This document shows, piece by piece, positions 48,537 through 58,613 of a DNA stretch of 64,000 nt (position 1 is its first letter; every line of letters starts with the position of its first letter). Source of the stretch: Rhizobium sp. NXC24 (GTDB lineage: Bacteria; Pseudomonadota; Alphaproteobacteria; Rhizobiales; Rhizobiaceae); contig NZ_CP024311.1 of assembly GCF_002944315.1 (NCBI RefSeq), forward strand, positions 3,788,501-3,852,500. Direction: 5' to 3'. The notes under the pieces are model-generated. The model did not search any database, was not told where the DNA came from, and saw only the letters and a list, made by a program, of their open reading frames with translations. Position numbers and translations under genes: made by a program.

Positions 48537-49340
48537 TCAGAGATTGAAATGCGCGGTCACCGGCACATGGTCGGACGGGCGGTCCCAGCCCCGGGCCGCC
48601 TTCAGGATCTCGATGCGCTGCAGGAGCGGCCCGAGATCGGATGACGACCAGATGTGGTCGAGACGCCGGCCGCGATCCGCCGCTTCCCAATCCTTGGCGC
48701 GATAGCTCCACCACGTATAGAGCTTCTCGGTCTCCGGCACATGCTGGCGCATCAGATCGAGCCAGGCGCCGCGTTTCATCACCTCGATCAACCCGTCGGT
48801 TTCGACCGGCGTGTGGCTGACGATTTTCAGCAATTGCTTGTGCGACCAGACGTCATGCTCGAGCGGCGCGATGTTGAGATCGCCGACCAGGATCGCTGAT
48901 GTGTTCGGTTCGGCATTGGCATGCAGCCGCTTCATCTCGTCGATAAAATCGAGCTTATGGCCGAACTTCGGATTGATCGTCCGATCCGGCTCGTCACCGC
49001 CGGCCGGAACATAGAAATTATGCAACCGGATGCGCCGGCCGCCGCGTTCGAAGATCGCCGAGATATGTCTGCTGTCGCCGACATTGCAATAATCCTGCCG
49101 ATGGTCCTCGGTCAGCGGAACACGCGAGGCGATGGCGACGCCGTGATAGCCCTTCTGGCCATGGACGATGATGTGCTCGTAGCCGAGCGCCCGCAAAGGC
49201 GACAGCGGGAAGAGCTCGTTGGGGACCTTGGTTTCCTGCAGGCAGAGAATATCGGGCCGGTGCTGCATCACGAATTGCTCGACGATCGGCATGCGCAGCC
49301 GCACCGAGTTGATGTTCCAGGTCGCAATCGAAAATCCCAT
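48537..49340 (-). CDS. xth: exodeoxyribonuclease III
   Basis: This is a 267-residue AP endonuclease and 3'-5' exonuclease of the ExoIII family for base-excision repair. Catalytic motifs are IATWNINSVRLRM, DILCLQETK, AILVGDLNIAP, RRLDHIWSS and PSDHVPVTAHF. The ATG at 49340 (MGFSIATWNINS) gives the family N-terminus; a TTG six bases earlier is possible. It is convergent with the cNMP-domain gene with ten bases between stops. A repeat element lies upstream. Confidence 0.95.
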   Translation of the reverse strand: MGFSIATWNINSVRLRMPIVEQFVMQHRPDILCLQETKVPNELFPLSPLRALGYEHIIVHGQKGYHGVAIASRVPLTEDHRQDYCNVGDSRHISAIFERGGRRIRLHNFYVPAGGDEPDRTINPKFGHKLDFIDEMKRLHANAEPNTSAILVGDLNIAPLEHDVWSHKQLLKIVSHTPVETDGLIEVMKRGAWLDLMRQHVPETEKLYTWWSYRAKDWEAADRGRRLDHIWSSSDLGPLLQRIEILKAARGWDRPSDHVPVTAHFNL

Positions 49341-49357
49341 GCCCAAACCCTTATCCT

Positions 49358-49460
49358 TAGAGCGGTTCAGCGTTTCACAGAATCGCTTTCCCGCTCTATC
49401 CGTTTGTTTTTACGCATTCCGGACGGAAAACCGCTTCGCACTTTTCCTGGAATTGCTCTA
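49358..49460. repeat. Rhizobial intergenic repeat upstream of xth
   Basis: The element has TAGAGCGG (49358-49365) paired with CCGCTCTA (49391-49398) and ends in TTGCTCTA (49453-49460). Internal strings such as GAATTGC-like and CGGAAAACCG match a common rhizobial intergenic repeat. It begins 18 bases before the xth start, so it would lie within the xth promoter or leader. The family assignment is from memory of rhizobial sequences. Confidence 0.6.
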
Positions 49461-49544
49461 ATCAGGCTAGGGATTTAGACTGGCAAGGAGAGAAAAGGAA
49501 GATCGTTCAACCTCTTCTCCCCGTTCGTCATGGCTGGCAGGGGA

Positions 49545-50210
49545 TCACCGGCTCGTGCCGGTATAATCGATCCGGAAAACGCTGTCGTCGAAGGAAATAT
49601 TGGTCTTCACATTGTTGATGATGACATCCGTGGTCTTGCCCTGGGGGTCGATGACCGTCCATTGGCGCAGGTCGTACGTCTTGGAATCGAAGATCATGGC
49701 GATGGTCGAATCACCGAAGACGGTGCGGTTTCCGAGCGTGATCTTGGTAAGGTCCGGCTGTGCATCGACATTGCGCACCATGTCCGCGGAAAGGTCGATC
49801 TTGTTGGCGAGCAGCAGGCTCAGCGGCGTCTTCGAGAGCTGATACATGTTGTTCGTACGCGTCTGGTCGTTGATGACCTGGACGTTGTTGCCGTCGCAGA
49901 TGACGCGCATGCGGGACGGCGGGTCATAGTTGAAGCGCAGCTTGCCGGGGCGCTGGATGAAAAACGCACCGCTCATCTGGTCGCCACGCGGCCCGATCTG
50001 CAGGAAGCCGCCCTTCATGGTCTTGATGGACGAAAAATGATCGGCGATCGCCTGGGCTATGCCGGGATTGAGGGTCGCAGCCGCAGCTTGCGACTGCGCA
50101 AAGGCCGACGCGGGGGCCGCGCTTGCCGCACCGGCCGCCAGCACAGCGCCGAGGAAATGACGGCGGGTCAGGTTCAGGCTGGTCAAGGGCTGTGCATCGG
50201 TCTTTTTCAT
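49545..50210 (-). CDS. LolA-like outer-membrane lipoprotein carrier family protein
   Basis: This is a 221-residue exported protein. After the leader, the LolA-like fold is seen in FSSIKTMKGGFLQIGPRGDQ, MSGAFFIQRPGKLRFNYDPP and NNVQVINDQ. It probably carries lipoproteins to the outer membrane. The leader LTRRHFLGAVLAAGAASAAP has a twin-arginine motif, unusual for LolA, which is normally Sec-exported. The ATG at 50210 has an AAGGAG ribosome-binding site. It lies just downstream of ftsK on the same strand. Confidence 0.85.
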   Translation of the reverse strand: MKKTDAQPLTSLNLTRRHFLGAVLAAGAASAAPASAFAQSQAAAATLNPGIAQAIADHFSSIKTMKGGFLQIGPRGDQMSGAFFIQRPGKLRFNYDPPSRMRVICDGNNVQVINDQTRTNNMYQLSKTPLSLLLANKIDLSADMVRNVDAQPDLTKITLGNRTVFGDSTIAMIFDSKTYDLRQWTVIDPQGKTTDVIINNVKTNISFDDSVFRIDYTGTSR

Positions 50211-50344
50211 CGAATTCTCCTTCATGCTTTGTCCATGGCGCGCAAAATCGGCGTCTTCATGGCGCGGCGGCCCATGCTCGATCACGGGCCGCGATCAAAT
50301 CTCCGAAAGCATATTCGGGATATGTGACACGGGCTCGCGATCCC

Positions 50345-53005
50345 TCAGCGATCGAGAACATCCGCTTCCGTCGGCACGAGAATCTCGCGCTTGCCGGCGT
50401 GGTTGGCCGGGCCGATCAAGCCTTCCTGCTCCATACGCTCGATCAGCGAGGCGGCACGGTTATAGCCGATGCCGAGCCGGCGCTGGATGTAGGAGGTCGA
50501 CGCCTTGCCATCGCGCAGCACGATCGCCACGGCTTGGTCGTAGGGGTCCTCCGAGTCGGAAAGGTTGGCCGTACCCGCCGGACCGTGACCATCGTCGTCA
50601 TCATCATCGTCGGCAGTGATCGCATCGAGATATTGGGGAGAACCCTGCGTTTTCAAGTAGGATACGATATCTTCCACCTCGCCGTCGGCGACGAAGGGGC
50701 CGTGGACACGCTGGATGCGCCCGCCGCCGGCCATGTAGAGCATGTCGCCCATGCCGAGGAGCTGCTCGGCGCCCTGTTCGCCGAGGATCGTGCGGCTGTC
50801 GATCTTCGATGTGACCTGGAAGGAGATGCGGGTCGGGAAGTTCGCCTTGATCGTACCGGTGATGACGTCGACCGACGGACGCTGCGTCGCCATGATGACA
50901 TGGATGCCGGCCGCACGCGCCATCTGCGCCAGACGCTGCACGGCGCCTTCGATATCCTTGCCGGCGACCATCATCAGGTCGGCCATCTCGTCGATGATGA
51001 CGACGATGTAAGGCATGGGCTTCAGATCGAATTCCTCGGTCTCGTAGATCGCCTCGCCGGTCTGGCGGTCGAAGCCGGTTTGCACGGTGCGGCTGATCGC
51101 TTCGCCCTTGGCGACGGCCTGCTCGACGCGGGTATTGAAGCCGTCGATGTTGCGCACGCCGATCTTCGACATCTTCTTGTAGCGCTCTTCCATCTCGCGG
51201 ACGGTCCATTTCAGCGCGACAACGGCCTTTTTCGGATCGGTGACTACAGGCGAGAGCAGATGCGGAATGCCGTCATAGACGGAGAGTTCGAGCATCTTCG
51301 GATCGATCATGATCAGGCGGCACTGTTCCGGCGTCATGCGATAGAGCAGCGACAGGATCATGGTGTTGATGGCGACCGACTTGCCCGAGCCGGTGGTACC
51401 GGCAACGAGCAGATGCGGCATCTTGGCGAGATCGGCGATAACGGGCTCGCCGCCGATCGTCTTGCCGAGCGCCATGGCAAGCTTGGCCTTCGAGCTTTCG
51501 AAATCACGGCTGGCGACGAGCTCGCGCAGGTAAACGGTCTCACGCGTGGAATTCGGCAGTTCGATACCGATGGCATTGCGGCCGGGAACGACGGCGACGC
51601 GGGCGGCGATGGCGCTCATCGAACGGGCGATATCGTCGGCAAGCCCGATCACGCGCGAAGACTTGATGCCCGGCGCGGGCTCCAGTTCATAAAGCGTGAC
51701 GACCGGGCCGGGCCGGACATGGATGATCTCACCCTTGACGCCGAAGTCCTCGAGCACGCCCTCGAGCATGCGGGCATTCTGCTCCAACGCATCGGAAGAC
51801 AGCGTCGCGTCACGCACGATCGTCTTCGGCTCGGCAAGCAGATGCACGGCCGGAAGCTGGAAACCATAGGGACGGATGAAGGAGGTTTGCGCCTCGCGCT
51901 CGGCGCGGATACCGGGCTTCGGGCGGGCGGCGGCGGGAACGACGCGGTGGCCGCCGGGAACCTTCGGCGAAGCGGGACGCAGCGCCGCCCATTCGTCTTC
52001 CTCGTCATCCGGCAGAATACCGGCCGGGCGCGGCAGCTCGCGCTCATAGGAGGGATCGTCGTCCTCATCCTCGTCATCGTCGATACTCATCGACGGCGGA
52101 GAAACGACGCGGCGCTGCGCCGGACCGTCCATCGACGGCTCGACGCGTTCGCCACGGGCAACCGGCGCCTTGGCGCGCACCGGCTCGTTCAGCGTACCGA
52201 ACTCGTCGTCATTGAAGTCGTAGGGCGCATCGAAGGCATGGTCGCGGCGCTTGCGCGGCCCCATGCCGAATAGCCGGCGAAGGCGCGCCTGCGTATTGTA
52301 CCAGGCATGCATGAGGGCGCCAAAGGCCAGGAAGCCGCCGCGATCGTCATCCTCGTCGTCGTCGCCGACATTGCGCGCACGGCTCGGCGTGTTCTCGTAT
52401 TCCTCTTCGTCCTCCTCATCTTCCGGCAGGCTGCGGCCGAGAACGCCGGCAGCAAACAGCATCAGCCAAGCCGCGGGAATCGCGAGAATGGAGCCGAACA
52501 CGGTGGCGAAGACGCCGCTCGGATAGGTGCCGATGAAAAGAGCGGGGAAGCGCAGAACGATGTCGCCGATAACGCCGCCGATACCGTTCGGGATCGGCCA
52601 GGTCGGAGGCGCGGGGAAGCAGGCGATGGAACCGGCAGCAACGATAGCCCCGCCGACCCAGGCGCCGAGACGAGCCGGCACACGATGAATCCTGCGGTTG
52701 GAAATCAGCGCAACAGCCCAGGCGACGACCGGCAGCAGCGCGACGACCGAGGCAAGACCGAGCGCCTGCATCATGATGTCGGCAAAGGCAGCGCCGGAAA
52801 AGCCGAGTATGTTCGTCGGCGCGTTGCTCGTGGCGTAGGAATAGCTGGGGTCCATGACGTTCCATGTCGCCAGTGCCGCAACGGCAAGCGCCAGCAGGAA
52901 CAGCAGCGCGAAGCCGCTGAGGCCCCTCACCTGCCGCCAAACCACTCCCGAAAGCGAGAGACGACCGGAAGGACCGCCCAACGCTGCCGAATTGCTTCTG
53001 CCCAT
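50345..53005 (-). CDS. ftsK: DNA translocase FtsK
   Basis: FtsK couples division to chromosome segregation by pumping DNA toward dif. The product is 886 residues. About four membrane segments lie in the first ~190 residues. A disordered acidic linker follows ([19 protein letters not shown]). The motor domain then has Walker [18 protein letters not shown] and Walker [13 protein letters not shown]. The C-terminal gamma winged-helix ([20 protein letters not shown]) reads KOPS sites. It lies upstream of the LolA-like gene on the same strand. Confidence 0.97.
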   Translation of the reverse strand: MGRSNSAALGGPSGRLSLSGVVWRQVRGLSGFALLFLLALAVAALATWNVMDPSYSYATSNAPTNILGFSGAAFADIMMQALGLASVVALLPVVAWAVALISNRRIHRVPARLGAWVGGAIVAAGSIACFPAPPTWPIPNGIGGVIGDIVLRFPALFIGTYPSGVFATVFGSILAIPAAWLMLFAAGVLGRSLPEDEEDEEEYENTPSRARNVGDDDEDDDRGGFLAFGALMHAWYNTQARLRRLFGMGPRKRRDHAFDAPYDFNDDEFGTLNEPVRAKAPVARGERVEPSMDGPAQRRVVSPPSMSIDDDEDEDDDPSYERELPRPAGILPDDEEDEWAALRPASPKVPGGHRVVPAAARPKPGIRAEREAQTSFIRPYGFQLPAVHLLAEPKTIVRDATLSSDALEQNARMLEGVLEDFGVKGEIIHVRPGPVVTLYELEPAPGIKSSRVIGLADDIARSMSAIAARVAVVPGRNAIGIELPNSTRETVYLRELVASRDFESSKAKLAMALGKTIGGEPVIADLAKMPHLLVAGTTGSGKSVAINTMILSLLYRMTPEQCRLIMIDPKMLELSVYDGIPHLLSPVVTDPKKAVVALKWTVREMEERYKKMSKIGVRNIDGFNTRVEQAVAKGEAISRTVQTGFDRQTGEAIYETEEFDLKPMPYIVVIIDEMADLMMVAGKDIEGAVQRLAQMARAAGIHVIMATQRPSVDVITGTIKANFPTRISFQVTSKIDSRTILGEQGAEQLLGMGDMLYMAGGGRIQRVHGPFVADGEVEDIVSYLKTQGSPQYLDAITADDDDDDDGHGPAGTANLSDSEDPYDQAVAIVLRDGKASTSYIQRRLGIGYNRAASLIERMEQEGLIGPANHAGKREILVPTEADVLDR

Positions 53006-53170
53006 ATTATCCAGCCCGTTCGTTGTCGAAAAGCACGCGAATCGGCTTCATGCCAACTCACGGAATACGTCGGCCCTAGCTAATCAGAGGAGGGTTAATG
53101 GCATGTTAACCATGCGGGTGCGGCGGGCGAATCAATGAAATATGGGCGCGTGGCAGACGGTCGCGCGAAC

Positions 53171-53198
53171 AAAAAAAGCCCGAACCGAGGTCCGGGCC
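53171..53198 (-). terminator. Rho-independent terminator after amtB
   Basis: On the minus strand GCCCGGAC and GTTCGGGC pair around CTCG, followed by TTTTTTT. It lies about 85 bases after the amtB stop. A second hairpin at 53243-53272 (GCGACGCCGGAA/TTCCGACGTCGC) lies between the stop and this terminator. Confidence 0.85.
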
Positions 53199-53282
53199 AA
53201 GAGCGGCTCATTTTTGATAAATGAACCGCGACGGGATGTTCTGCGACGTCGGAAACTTTGTTCCGGCGTCGCAAGCCCCAGA

Positions 53283-54722
53283 TTAGGAATTGTGGTAAGC
53301 GGCTTCGCCGTGGGAGGCGAGGTCGAGACCTTCGCGCTCTGCTTCCGGCGTCACGCGGAGGCCGACGATCACGTCGACGATCTTGTAGAGGATCGCCGAA
53401 CCGACGCCGGACCAGATCAGCGTGGTGAGTACACCCTTCACCTGAGCGAGCAACTGGGTTGCGGTGCCCGGATAGGAGGCTGCGAAGTCAGCCGTCGAAT
53501 AGTCGACGATGCCTGCACCGCCGAGGGCCGGATTGACCAGGATGCCCGTCGCGATGGCGCCGAAAATACCACCAACGCAGTGAACGCCGAAGACGTCGAG
53601 GCTGTCGTCGTAGTTGAACTTGTTCTTCACGACGTCGACGAAGAAGTAGCAGATCGGCGAAACCAGCAGGCCGAGAACGATGGAGCCCATCGGACCGGCA
53701 AAGCCGGCAGCCGGCGTGACGGCGACGAGGCCAGCAACGGCACCCGAAGCAGCACCGAGCATCGAAGCCTTGCCGCGGGTGAAGGTTTCAACCACGCACC
53801 ACGAAAGAGCGGCGGCAGCGGTGGCAACGAAGGTGTTGATCATGGCGAGCGAAGCGTAGCTGTTGGCTTCGAGGTTGGAACCGGCGTTAAAGCCGAACCA
53901 GCCGACCCACAGCAGCGAAGCGCCGACCATGGTGAGCGTCATCGAATGCGGAGCCATGATCTCCTTCTTGTAGCCGGTGCGCTTGCCAAGCATGATCGCG
54001 CCGACCAGACCGGCGATACCGGCATTGATGTGAACGACCGTGCCGCCCGCGAAGTCGATCGCGCCGAAACCGAAGACCATGCCCGACGGAGCCGAGTACG
54101 AGCTTGGACCACCCCAGAACCAGACCATGTGAGCGATCGGGAAGTAGATGAACGTGACCCACAGGAAGACGAAGAGCATCACGGCCGAGAACTTGATGCG
54201 CTCGGCGAAGGCGCCGACGATCAGGGCCGGCGTAATGCAGGCAAAGGTCATCTGGAAGCAGACATAGGTCAGCTCCGGAATGCCAACACCCTTGGTGAAG
54301 GTTTCGACGAGATCCTTCGGATCGGTGCTGACGCCAGCGAGGAAGGCCTTGGAGAAGCCGCCGACGAAGCTGTTCAGCGAGCCGCCGTCGGTAAAGGCAA
54401 GCGAGTAGCCATAGACGCACCAGATGATCATGACCATCGCGGTGATCATGAAGACCTGCATCAGGACGGAGAGCATGTTCTTGGCGCGGACGAGACCGCC
54501 GTAGAACAGCGCCAGACCCGGAATCGTCATCAGAAGAACGAGAACCGTGGAAACCAGCATCCAGGTGTTGTCACCCTTGTCCATGGTCATTGCCGGTGCT
54601 GCGGCAGCGGCCGGCGCTGCGGCTGTCGTGGCTTGCTGCGCAAAGGCAATCGCCGGCGCGAGCAAGGCCGCGGAAAGCGCGCCTACCCGTGCGAGAGTGG
54701 AGGAAAGCTTTGTAGATGTCAT
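53283..54722 (-). CDS. amtB: ammonium transporter AmtB
   Basis: AmtB conducts ammonium across the inner membrane. The product is 479 residues with a cleavable leader (ARVGALSAALLAPAIAFAQQ) and eleven membrane helices. Conserved segments are TIPGLALFYGGLVRAKN, FAFACITPALIVGAFAER-like, VHINAGIAGLVGAIMLGKR (pore histidine) and FGVHCVGGIFGAIATGIL (second pore histidine). It lies 27 bases after glnK; GlnK blocks AmtB when nitrogen is plentiful. Two hairpins follow, the second with a T-run. Confidence 0.97.
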   Translation of the reverse strand: MTSTKLSSTLARVGALSAALLAPAIAFAQQATTAAAPAAAAAPAMTMDKGDNTWMLVSTVLVLLMTIPGLALFYGGLVRAKNMLSVLMQVFMITAMVMIIWCVYGYSLAFTDGGSLNSFVGGFSKAFLAGVSTDPKDLVETFTKGVGIPELTYVCFQMTFACITPALIVGAFAERIKFSAVMLFVFLWVTFIYFPIAHMVWFWGGPSSYSAPSGMVFGFGAIDFAGGTVVHINAGIAGLVGAIMLGKRTGYKKEIMAPHSMTLTMVGASLLWVGWFGFNAGSNLEANSYASLAMINTFVATAAAALSWCVVETFTRGKASMLGAASGAVAGLVAVTPAAGFAGPMGSIVLGLLVSPICYFFVDVVKNKFNYDDSLDVFGVHCVGGIFGAIATGILVNPALGGAGIVDYSTADFAASYPGTATQLLAQVKGVLTTLIWSGVGSAILYKIVDVIVGLRVTPEAEREGLDLASHGEAAYHNS

Positions 54723-54749
54723 GCAGATAACTCCCTGATCGGCCGTGTC

Positions 54750-55106
<357 letters not shown>

Positions 55107-55174
55107 TTACCCTCGGCACGGAGCCGACTCTCCTTGCCGCTGACGACTGTTTCAGCAGCGACTGAGGGTACACA

Positions 55175-55191
55175 TTCAAGGGACGTGCCAG
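55175..55191 (-). promoter_or_regulatory. Sigma-54-type promoter for glnK-amtB
   Basis: On the minus strand CTGGCACGTCCCTTGAA matches the -24 element (TGGCACG) exactly. It matches the -12 element (TTGCA/T) except for one base (TTGAA), with the correct spacing. It lies about 87 bases before the glnK start. In rhizobia glnK-amtB is controlled by NtrC and RpoN, so this is the likely promoter, although the -12 GC is not perfect. Confidence 0.65.
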
Positions 55192-55279
55192 ATTCGTGAC
55201 ACTATTATAACTAATTGAATTTTAACGACTTTGCGGAAGGCACCTAATAAAGCGGCAGATCTCGGCGCGCCTCGCGCAC

Positions 55280-55315
55280 AAATAATATGCAAATTTGAAA
55301 AATTGCATATTATTT
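55280..55315. repeat. AT-rich 13-bp inverted repeat between tesB and glnK
   Basis: AAATAATATGCAA and TTGCATATTATTT are perfect inverted arms around a 10-base spacer. The right arm overlaps the tesB stop codon. It lies about 90-125 bases upstream of the sigma-54-like glnK promoter, a normal distance for an enhancer-binding protein site. It could equally be a tesB terminator-like hairpin. Confidence 0.6.
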
Positions 55316-56198
55316 AATCATTTGCCTTTTTACGAATCAAACCTTCCTGCGCCACCGACGCAATCAGGACACCAGAGCGCGTAAAAAGACTGCCGCGGGC
55401 CAAGCCGCGCGCGCCTGAGGCGCTTGGGCTATCCTGGGTATAGAGCAACCAGTCGTCGAGCTTGAACGGCCGGTGGAACCACATGGCATGATCGAGGCTC
55501 GCCACTTGCAGGCCCTGATCGAAAACCGACGTACCATGCGCATGAAGCGCTGCGTCGATGAGCGTCATGTCCGAGAGATAGGCAAGCACTGCATTCCGAT
55601 AGAGCCGGTCATCCGGCACCGGTCCGGTCAGGCGAACCCAGATATCCTGCCGCTGGCTGGGCTCAGTACGGGAGAAATAATGATCGAGCGATACCGGCCG
55701 GATTTCGATCGCCCGCTTCCTCTCCCAATAGCGGCGCACATTTTCCGGCGCATTGGCGAGATAGCGCTCCTTGATCTGCTCCTCGTCCATCAGTTCTTCC
55801 GGAGCCGGCACCTGCGGCATCTCGCTTTGATGCTCGAAACCGGGCTCGTCGATCTGGAAGGAAACCGTCATCGCGAAGATCGCCTTGCCGTGCTGGATCG
55901 CCAGCACGCGGCGCGTATTGAAACTCGAGCCATCCCGCAGGCGGTCGACCTGATAGAGGATCGGCACAGTGGGATCGCCGGGGAGCATGAAATAGGCGTG
56001 CAGCGAATGCGCGAAACGATCGTCCGCCACCGTCCGCTGCGCCGCCATCAGCGCCTGGCCGATGACCTGCCCGCCGAAGACGCGCTGCCAGCCGACCTGC
56101 GGGCTGTTGCCGCGAAAAAGGTTCATCTCGATCGTTTCGAGATCGAGCGTCGCGAGCACGACTTGCATGGCGGTCAATTTCTCGTTCTCGCGCGACAT
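55314..56198 (-). CDS. tesB: acyl-CoA thioesterase II
   Basis: TesB hydrolyses medium- and long-chain acyl-CoA. The product is 294 residues, a double hot-dog fold. The family segments are QRVFGGQVIGQALMAAQRTV, HSLHAYFMLPGDPTVPILYQ, DMTLIDAALHAHG and VASLDHAMWFHRPFKLDDWL, with the catalytic Asp in SLDHAMW. The start MSRENEKLTAMQ at 56198 is chosen over the longer open frame, which runs into the divergent promoter. It is divergent from the UbiH-like gene, 83 bases away. Confidence 0.94.
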   Translation of the reverse strand: MSRENEKLTAMQVVLATLDLETIEMNLFRGNSPQVGWQRVFGGQVIGQALMAAQRTVADDRFAHSLHAYFMLPGDPTVPILYQVDRLRDGSSFNTRRVLAIQHGKAIFAMTVSFQIDEPGFEHQSEMPQVPAPEELMDEEQIKERYLANAPENVRRYWERKRAIEIRPVSLDHYFSRTEPSQRQDIWVRLTGPVPDDRLYRNAVLAYLSDMTLIDAALHAHGTSVFDQGLQVASLDHAMWFHRPFKLDDWLLYTQDSPSASGARGLARGSLFTRSGVLIASVAQEGLIRKKAND

Positions 56199-56281
56199 TT
56201 TGCATGAACTCCGACGGTAGGAACCACGAATGGGATGCTCTATATAGAACAGGAAATGACAGTAGGACACGGGGAAGCGCT

Positions 56282-57496
56282 ATGTTGGACATGCTGGTAG
56301 TGGGTGGCGGTTATGTGGGTCTCGCCGCCGCGGTTGCCGTCAAGCAGGCAGCCCCCCATCTTGACGTCATGGTCATCGAGGCCGCCCCGGAAAGCGCCTG
56401 GAAAAAGGACATGCGCGCCTCGGCGATCATCGCCGCCGCTTCAAAGATGCTGGAGGTTTTCGGCATCTGGGACGAGATCAAGCCGGAAGCGGAACCGATC
56501 ACCCGCATGATCGTCACCGATTCGCGCACCAGCGATCCCGTGCGGCCAGTCTTTCTTACTTTCGATGGGGAAGTGGCGGAAGGTCAGCCCTTCGCCCACA
56601 TGGTCCCGAACCTCACCATGGTCGGCGCGCTGCGCGGCGCTTGCGAGCGCCTTGGTATTCCGATTCGCCACGGCGTCAGCGCGACAGACTTCAAGACCGG
56701 CGATGCCAACGTTACGCTGACGCTCTCGGACGGCAGCGGCCTAGAAACAAAGCTGCTGGTCGCCTGCGATGGCGTGCGCTCCAAGCTCCGCGATATGGCT
56801 GGAATCAAGACGGTGAGCTGGGACTATGGCCAGTCCGGCATCGTCGTGACCGTCGAGCACGAGCGGCCGCACAATGGCTGCGCAGAGGAACATTTCCTAC
56901 CCTCCGGCCCCTTCGCCATCCTGCCGCTGAAGAACAATCGCGCCTCGCTCGTCTGGACCGAGCGCACCGCAGATGCCGACCGGCTGGTCGCCTCCGACGA
57001 TCTGGTATTCGAAGAGGAATTGGAGCGCCGTTTCGGCCACAAGCTCGGCGCACTGCACGCAGTCGGCGAGCGCCGCGCCTTCCCGCTCGGCCTGACGCTT
57101 GCCCGCGACTTCGTCGCACCGCGCTTTGCACTCGCCGGCGATGCCGCCCACGGCATCCACCCGATCTCCGGGCAGGGCCTCAACCTCGGCTTCAAGGATG
57201 TTGCGGCATTGGCGGAAACCGTCGTTGAAGCCGACCGCCTTGGCCTCGATATCGGCTCGATCAATATTCTCGAACGCTACCAGACCTGGCGGCGCTTCGA
57301 CACCTTCCGCATGGGGGTGACGACCGACGTGCTGAACCGGCTGTTTTCCAACGATATTACGCCGGTGCGGATCGCCCGCGATTTCGGCCTCGGCCTCGTC
57401 GACCGCCTGCCGAAACTAAAATCCTTCTTCATCGGCCAGGCCGCCGGCACGGCTGCCAGGGACAGTCCACGGCTTCTCGCCGGCGAGGCGATCTGA
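56282..57496 (+). CDS. UbiH/UbiF-family FAD-dependent monooxygenase
   Basis: This is a 404-residue flavoprotein hydroxylase likely acting in ubiquinone synthesis. The N-terminal FAD motif is VVGGGYVGLAAAVAV (GxGxxG form with Tyr-Val rather than the usual Pro-Ala). The DG motif is ACDGVRSKLRDMAG, and the C-terminal FAD/substrate motif is ALAGDAAHGIHPISGQGLNL. The specific ring position (UbiH, UbiF, UbiL or UbiM) cannot be assigned. The ATG at 56282 gives the family N-terminus. Confidence 0.92.
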   Translation: MLDMLVVGGGYVGLAAAVAVKQAAPHLDVMVIEAAPESAWKKDMRASAIIAAASKMLEVFGIWDEIKPEAEPITRMIVTDSRTSDPVRPVFLTFDGEVAEGQPFAHMVPNLTMVGALRGACERLGIPIRHGVSATDFKTGDANVTLTLSDGSGLETKLLVACDGVRSKLRDMAGIKTVSWDYGQSGIVVTVEHERPHNGCAEEHFLPSGPFAILPLKNNRASLVWTERTADADRLVASDDLVFEEELERRFGHKLGALHAVGERRAFPLGLTLARDFVAPRFALAGDAAHGIHPISGQGLNLGFKDVAALAETVVEADRLGLDIGSINILERYQTWRRFDTFRMGVTTDVLNRLFSNDITPVRIARDFGLGLVDRLPKLKSFFIGQAAGTAARDSPRLLAGEAI

Positions 57497-57523
57497 GTTC
57501 CTTTATCGGGAGAACAATCCCCC

Positions 57524-57712
57524 TCAGTCCTCTAAGCGCCGCGCCTCCGAGATCAGCATGATCGGAATGCCGTCGCGGATGGGATAGGCGAGCCGCGCCT
57601 TTTCCGACACCAGTTCGTTCTTTTCGCGATCATAAGTCAGCCGTCCCTTGGTAAGGGGGCAGACGAGGAGATCGAGCAGTTTCGGGTCCACCTTGCTGAC
57701 GGTGATATCCAT
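57524..57712 (-). CDS. Trm112 family protein
   Basis: This is a 62-residue zinc-ribbon-like protein of the Trm112/YcaR family. The core is [20 protein letters not shown], then [20 protein letters not shown]. Only one cysteine is visible, so the zinc knuckle is degenerate. In other organisms Trm112 activates methyltransferases; the bacterial role is uncertain. It lies nine bases after the Lon-domain gene on the same strand. Confidence 0.88.
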   Translation of the reverse strand: MDITVSKVDPKLLDLLVCPLTKGRLTYDREKNELVSEKARLAYPIRDGIPIMLISEARRLED

Positions 57713-57721
57713 CGCAACCCC

Positions 57722-58381
57722 CTACTGCATGACGGAATCGGTATCCCCGAAGCGGGCGAGTACGATTTCGATGATGGCGATGAAGGTCTCCGCCCGCGTC
57801 TTCAGGTCGGGCGCTTCCAGCAGCGCCTGCTTCTCGGCGGGATCGAAGGGCGCCATCATCGCCAGCGAATTGACCAGCGTCATGTTGCTGGCGCGCTCCA
57901 CGCTCTCCCAGTCCGCCTCCAATTTATTGGCGTCGAGATAGGCCCGGAAGGCCAACAGAAGTGCCGAACGATCGACCGTATCCTCCTCGTCGCGCGACTT
58001 GAGGTCGGAAATGAAGGGCGTAATACGGAAGCTGCGATAGGGATGGTGGCCGGTGATCTCGTCCATCAGCCGGAAGCGGCAGATGCCGGTCAGCGAGACG
58101 ATATAGCGGCCATCGCCCGTCTCGGCGAAGGAGGTGATGCGCCCAAGGCAGCCGACATGCGCAAGATGCGGCGTTTCCGGATGCTCGCCGAGCGCCGGCT
58201 GCACGACGCCAACCAGCCGGTTGCCGGCGATCGCGGCATCGAACATCGAAAGATAACGCGGCTCGAAGATATTGAGCGGCAATTGCCCGGTCGGCAGAAG
58301 CAGAGCACCGGACAGAGGAAAGACAACCACCGAATCCGGCAGATCGCTTGGCTTCAGATATCTGGCATTGCCGACTTGCAT
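57722..58381 (-). CDS. Lon substrate-binding (LON) domain protein
   Basis: This 219-residue protein consists of the N-terminal LON substrate-binding domain only, without the AAA or protease domains of Lon. Features are VVFPLSGALLLPTGQLPLNI, FEPRYLSMFDAAIAGNRLVG and GCLGRITSFAETGDGRYIVS. Its role is unknown; it may bind unfolded proteins or peptides. It lies upstream of the Trm112-like gene and downstream of the CnoX-like gene on the same strand, a common alphaproteobacterial grouping. Confidence 0.92.
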   Translation of the reverse strand: MQVGNARYLKPSDLPDSVVVFPLSGALLLPTGQLPLNIFEPRYLSMFDAAIAGNRLVGVVQPALGEHPETPHLAHVGCLGRITSFAETGDGRYIVSLTGICRFRLMDEITGHHPYRSFRITPFISDLKSRDEEDTVDRSALLLAFRAYLDANKLEADWESVERASNMTLVNSLAMMAPFDPAEKQALLEAPDLKTRAETFIAIIEIVLARFGDTDSVMQ

Positions 58382-58613
58382 GATTTTCGTCCCGCTACAT
58401 CACCGTGCTGCGCCTTGTGAGACGCGCAAGAACGATACCCCAACGGACATTCTTCTTCCGTCACACGCCGCGCCACAGGACAATGTGACCCCCTCTCCCG
58501 AAAACACAAGAGCATTTCCGGGCAAAACGCCGAAGCATTTCGCTTTCCTGTTCAACCGAGGCAACCGCGACGCCCCGAATGGCGCGTCAGGTTCCTTCCG
58601 GACAGATGACGCC

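Noticed and set aside
50123..52273. 716-codon plus-strand frame opposite ftsK
   Set aside because: It covers the FtsK motor domain in antisense and is composed of low-complexity His/Arg/Asp-rich sequence. No start signal or family was recognised.
55192..55279. Canonical NtrC site upstream of glnK
   Set aside because: Strings such as GTGCGCGAGGCGCGCC looked similar, but none matches TGCACC-N5-GGTGCA well enough to annotate.
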